Assembly: GCA_017938765.1 (NCBI GenBank)
Contig: JAGBAX010000003.1
Coordinates: forward strand, 1 to 64,000
Direction: 5' to 3'
DNA: 64,000 nucleotides
DNA from: Alistipes sp.
Lineage (GTDB): Bacteria; Bacteroidota; Bacteroidia; Bacteroidales; Rikenellaceae
The notes below the pieces were generated by a model that had not been told where the DNA came from, made no database searches, and saw nothing but the letters and a program-made list of their open reading frames with translations. Of the stretch, positions 62,095 to 64,000 are shown piece after piece. The position numbers and the translations under genes were made by a program. The number at the start of each line of letters is the position of its first letter. Within the stretch, counting starts at the first letter, position 1.

Positions 62095-64000
62095 ATGAAA
62101 CGGCTTGTATTTTTATTATTAACTATAATATTTTGTTGTCCCATTCTCCTTGGTCAAAAAAAGGCTAAGAGCAACCCTCTGCCAGAGGAGCTGATGACTC
62201 CTACGCTGAGCTTTTCACAGAGGCTGGAGAAGAACTACGCGGATTTCTATCAAAGTGGTGGCGTATTTGAGAAGCTCTACATTATGACCGACAAGCCATA
62301 CTACAGTGCTGGCGAGACGATATTTTTCAGCGGCCATCTTGTTCACGCAACGCTGCTTACCCGCAATTCATCCTCTATGTTTGTCTATGCAGAGCTTATC
62401 TCGCCAGAGGGTGTGCTTATTGAGCGTATAAAGGTGGCTGCCGAGAGGAAGCAGTTTGTCGGCACATTTACCCTCAACCCACGCCTTACATCGGGAAGGT
62501 ACACCCTTCGTGCATACACCCGCTGGATGACAAACTTTGATATGGGATACTTCTACACGCGCGAGATATATATAGGTAACTATATTGACGATGCGGTGCA
62601 GACGACTGTAAACTATACGATAGACTCAAAGGGTGTTGTCACTGCCGCACTAAGGGTCTACGACCAGTACTCAATGCCGATTGTCAGCACACCTGTAAGG
62701 TATCGCACAATTATAGACGGCAAGTCGCGCTCTGGCTCTATTCGTACAAATACCGATGGCGTTGTCAATATCCGCTTCCGCCCATCGGACAACACAAACG
62801 ACTGCATGGAGATTCGCATTCGCGCCAATAGCCGCGACCTGCAGCGATATATTCAGTTGCCATCATTCTCATCAGACTACGATGTGCAGTTCTGCCCAGA
62901 GGGTGGAAACCTTATTGCAGATATGGTGCAGGTTGTCGCCTTCCGCGCCCAGAGCGTCAATGGTCGCAGCAAGAGTGTTAAGGGCAAGCTCTTCAACTCA
63001 AAGGGCGAGCAGGTGGCAGAGCTATCTACAGAGCACTACGGCATGGGGCGCTTTGTGATGCGAGCAGAGGCTGCTGAGAGCTACTATGCCGAGTTTACAT
63101 CCGAAGATGGCATTACCAAGCGTTTTGAGCTGCCGAGAGTTGAGCCTTATGGCGTAGGTGTGCGTGTGATGCGTAAGCAGGATGGTTTTGCAATCCTTGT
63201 GCAGGCCTCTAAGGGGGTAGATATTGCCAACTATGCAGCAGTAATCCACTCGCGCGGTGCAGTAATGAGCGTAATAGAGAACCTGTCAAGACCTATTATG
63301 CTGATGAACAAGGATATGTTTGATGGCGTGGCGCAAATAACTGTCGTAGAGCGCAATAGCGCGACAATTGTCGCCGAGCGACTCTTCTATGTGCGCGACA
63401 ACAGATATGCAAAGGCCGAGATTGTACCAGATAAGAAGAAGTACGACCGCCGCGACCGCGTGATGCTCTCGCTGAAGATTACCGACTCGGATGGTAAGCC
63501 TGCTACGGGTAACTTCTCACTCAGCGTGACGGACAAGAGCGTTGTTGAGCATAACCCTGGCGAGCAAAATATCCTATCCTATATGCTCCTTAGCTCTGAC
63601 CTAAAGGGCGAGGTGGAGAATCCTGGTCAGTACTTTGTAGATTCAGAGCCAACAACACTCAACAACCTCGACCTTGTGATGCTTACGGGCGGATGGCGTC
63701 GTTATTCGCTCAAGGCTGTGCTTGCGGGCGAACATCCGAGAATCCTCTACCCGATGGAGGACTCGGAGCGCATACGAGGCTCTGTATTTGGACTTATTGG
63801 CAGGGCTAAGAAGCCAAGCGTAGTGCTGATGAATCCAAAGACCAAGTATGTTGAGCAGTTTGAGCTGAACGAGTATAACAACTTTATGATTGCTGGATTA
63901 GAGTGCAAGGAGGATACGCAGTACATAGTCCAGGCGCTCAACAAGAAGGGCCGTGACAAGACTGTGCGAATTGAGATTGAGACCGAGAACTTCCCTGTTA
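62095..64000 (+). CDS. MG2-domain surface protein, cut by the right edge
   Basis: At least 635 residues from ATG 62095 (ATG 62092 is also in frame), open to the window end. Signal peptide (MKRLVFLLLTIIFCCPILLG). KLYIMTDKPYYSAGETIFFSGHLVHA is the start of an alpha-2-macroglobulin MG2-like domain, and further Ig-like repeats follow (EIVPDKKKYDRRDRVMLSLKITDSDGKPATGNFSLSVTD near 440-480). VMLTGGWRRYSL is a landmark of a Bacteroidota protein group that is often linked to TonB-receptor plug domains at the C-terminus, which would be beyond the edge. Function unknown. Confidence 0.75.
   Translation, partial: MKRLVFLLLTIIFCCPILLGQKKAKSNPLPEELMTPTLSFSQRLEKNYADFYQSGGVFEKLYIMTDKPYYSAGETIFFSGHLVHATLLTRNSSSMFVYAELISPEGVLIERIKVAAERKQFVGTFTLNPRLTSGRYTLRAYTRWMTNFDMGYFYTREIYIGNYIDDAVQTTVNYTIDSKGVVTAALRVYDQYSMPIVSTPVRYRTIIDGKSRSGSIRTNTDGVVNIRFRPSDNTNDCMEIRIRANSRDLQRYIQLPSFSSDYDVQFCPEGGNLIADMVQVVAFRAQSVNGRSKSVKGKLFNSKGEQVAELSTEHYGMGRFVMRAEAAESYYAEFTSEDGITKRFELPRVEPYGVGVRVMRKQDGFAILVQASKGVDIANYAAVIHSRGAVMSVIENLSRPIMLMNKDMFDGVAQITVVERNSATIVAERLFYVRDNRYAKAEIVPDKKKYDRRDRVMLSLKITDSDGKPATGNFSLSVTDKSVVEHNPGEQNILSYMLLSSDLKGEVENPGQYFVDSEPTTLNNLDLVMLTGGWRRYSLKAVLAGEHPRILYPMEDSERIRGSVFGLIGRAKKPSVVLMNPKTKYVEQFELNEYNNFMIAGLECKEDTQYIVQALNKKGRDKTVRIEIETENFPV

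Noticed and set aside
62756-63058. Plus-strand 100-codon ORF inside the MG2 gene
   Set aside because: Overlaps the real frame that is open from 62095 to the window edge.

Overview
The window is a gene-dense stretch of a Bacteroidota chromosome, most likely order Bacteroidales. The evidence is promoters of the Bacteroidota type (a TTTG box, 19 to 21 nt, then TAnnTTTG) in front of many genes, an almost complete lack of Shine-Dalgarno sequences, and families largely confined to this phylum: DUF4295 after rpmB-rpmG, the GGGtGRT protein, FISUMP and BACON-like surface lipoproteins, DUF4919, DUF4923 and a two-subunit methylmalonyl-CoA mutase. A gut Rikenellaceae/Alistipes-like host would fit, but this is an impression and not a demonstrated assignment. 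No rRNA, tRNA, CRISPR array or complete insertion sequence was seen.

Layout. 1-9.8 kb: a 3' gene fragment, then galM, gltX, a sugar nucleotidyltransferase, a beta-barrel protein, a secreted glycerophosphodiesterase, and the infC/thrS/pdxA block. 9.9-13.2 kb: an accessory-looking minus-strand operon for surface or envelope proteins (FISUMP lipoprotein, Ig-like protein, membrane protein). 13.2-13.95 kb: 729 bp of non-coding but highly structured DNA. 13.95-23.5 kb: mutB-mutA, a POT peptide transporter, a ZIP metal transporter, an APC amino-acid transporter, fabI and a small acidic protein. 23.6-34.6 kb: ligA, dapA, a DUF4919 protein, a C11 protease, a sugar-kinase/CBM9-like/ung operon, deoD and two tandem S1/P1 nucleases. 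34.7-48.5 kb: small membrane proteins, a FAD oxidoreductase, a cation/proton antiporter, a DUF4435 protein, yciH, a large predicted outer-membrane metalloprotease, a class A penicillin-binding protein and asd. 48.5-54.8 kb: frr, tlpA-like and pyrH on the minus strand; rpmB, rpmG, DUF4295 and rpsA on the plus strand. A repeat-bounded island with one 59-codon ORF lies between DUF4295 and rpsA. 54.8-64 kb: GGGtGRT protein, Fe-S scaffold, AsmA-like protein, DUF4923 protein, sialate O-acetylesterase, and an MG2-type protein cut by the right edge.

Housekeeping genes (translation, cell wall, lysine precursor, fatty acid, vitamin B6) are mixed with envelope and scavenging functions. These include peptides, purine nucleosides, extracellular nucleic acid, acetylated sialic acid, phosphodiesters and hexosamines. 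This is what a glycan- and host-derived-nutrient fermenter making propionate through methylmalonyl-CoA would carry.

The most unusual content is non-coding. (1) Three elements of about 130 nt begin within or directly after the stop codon of mutB, frr and the GGGtGRT gene. They share a hairpin loop TAAANC while their helices differ in sequence but stay paired. (2) A 202-nt rod-like inverted repeat lies at 13327-13528; its G-U pairs suggest a minus-strand RNA. (3) Two inverted copies of a GAAC/GTTC microsatellite block flank a 0.5-kb segment that carries a promoter and a small ORF just upstream of rpsA. (4) Further folded intergenic regions lie downstream of asd and upstream of the Fe-S scaffold gene.
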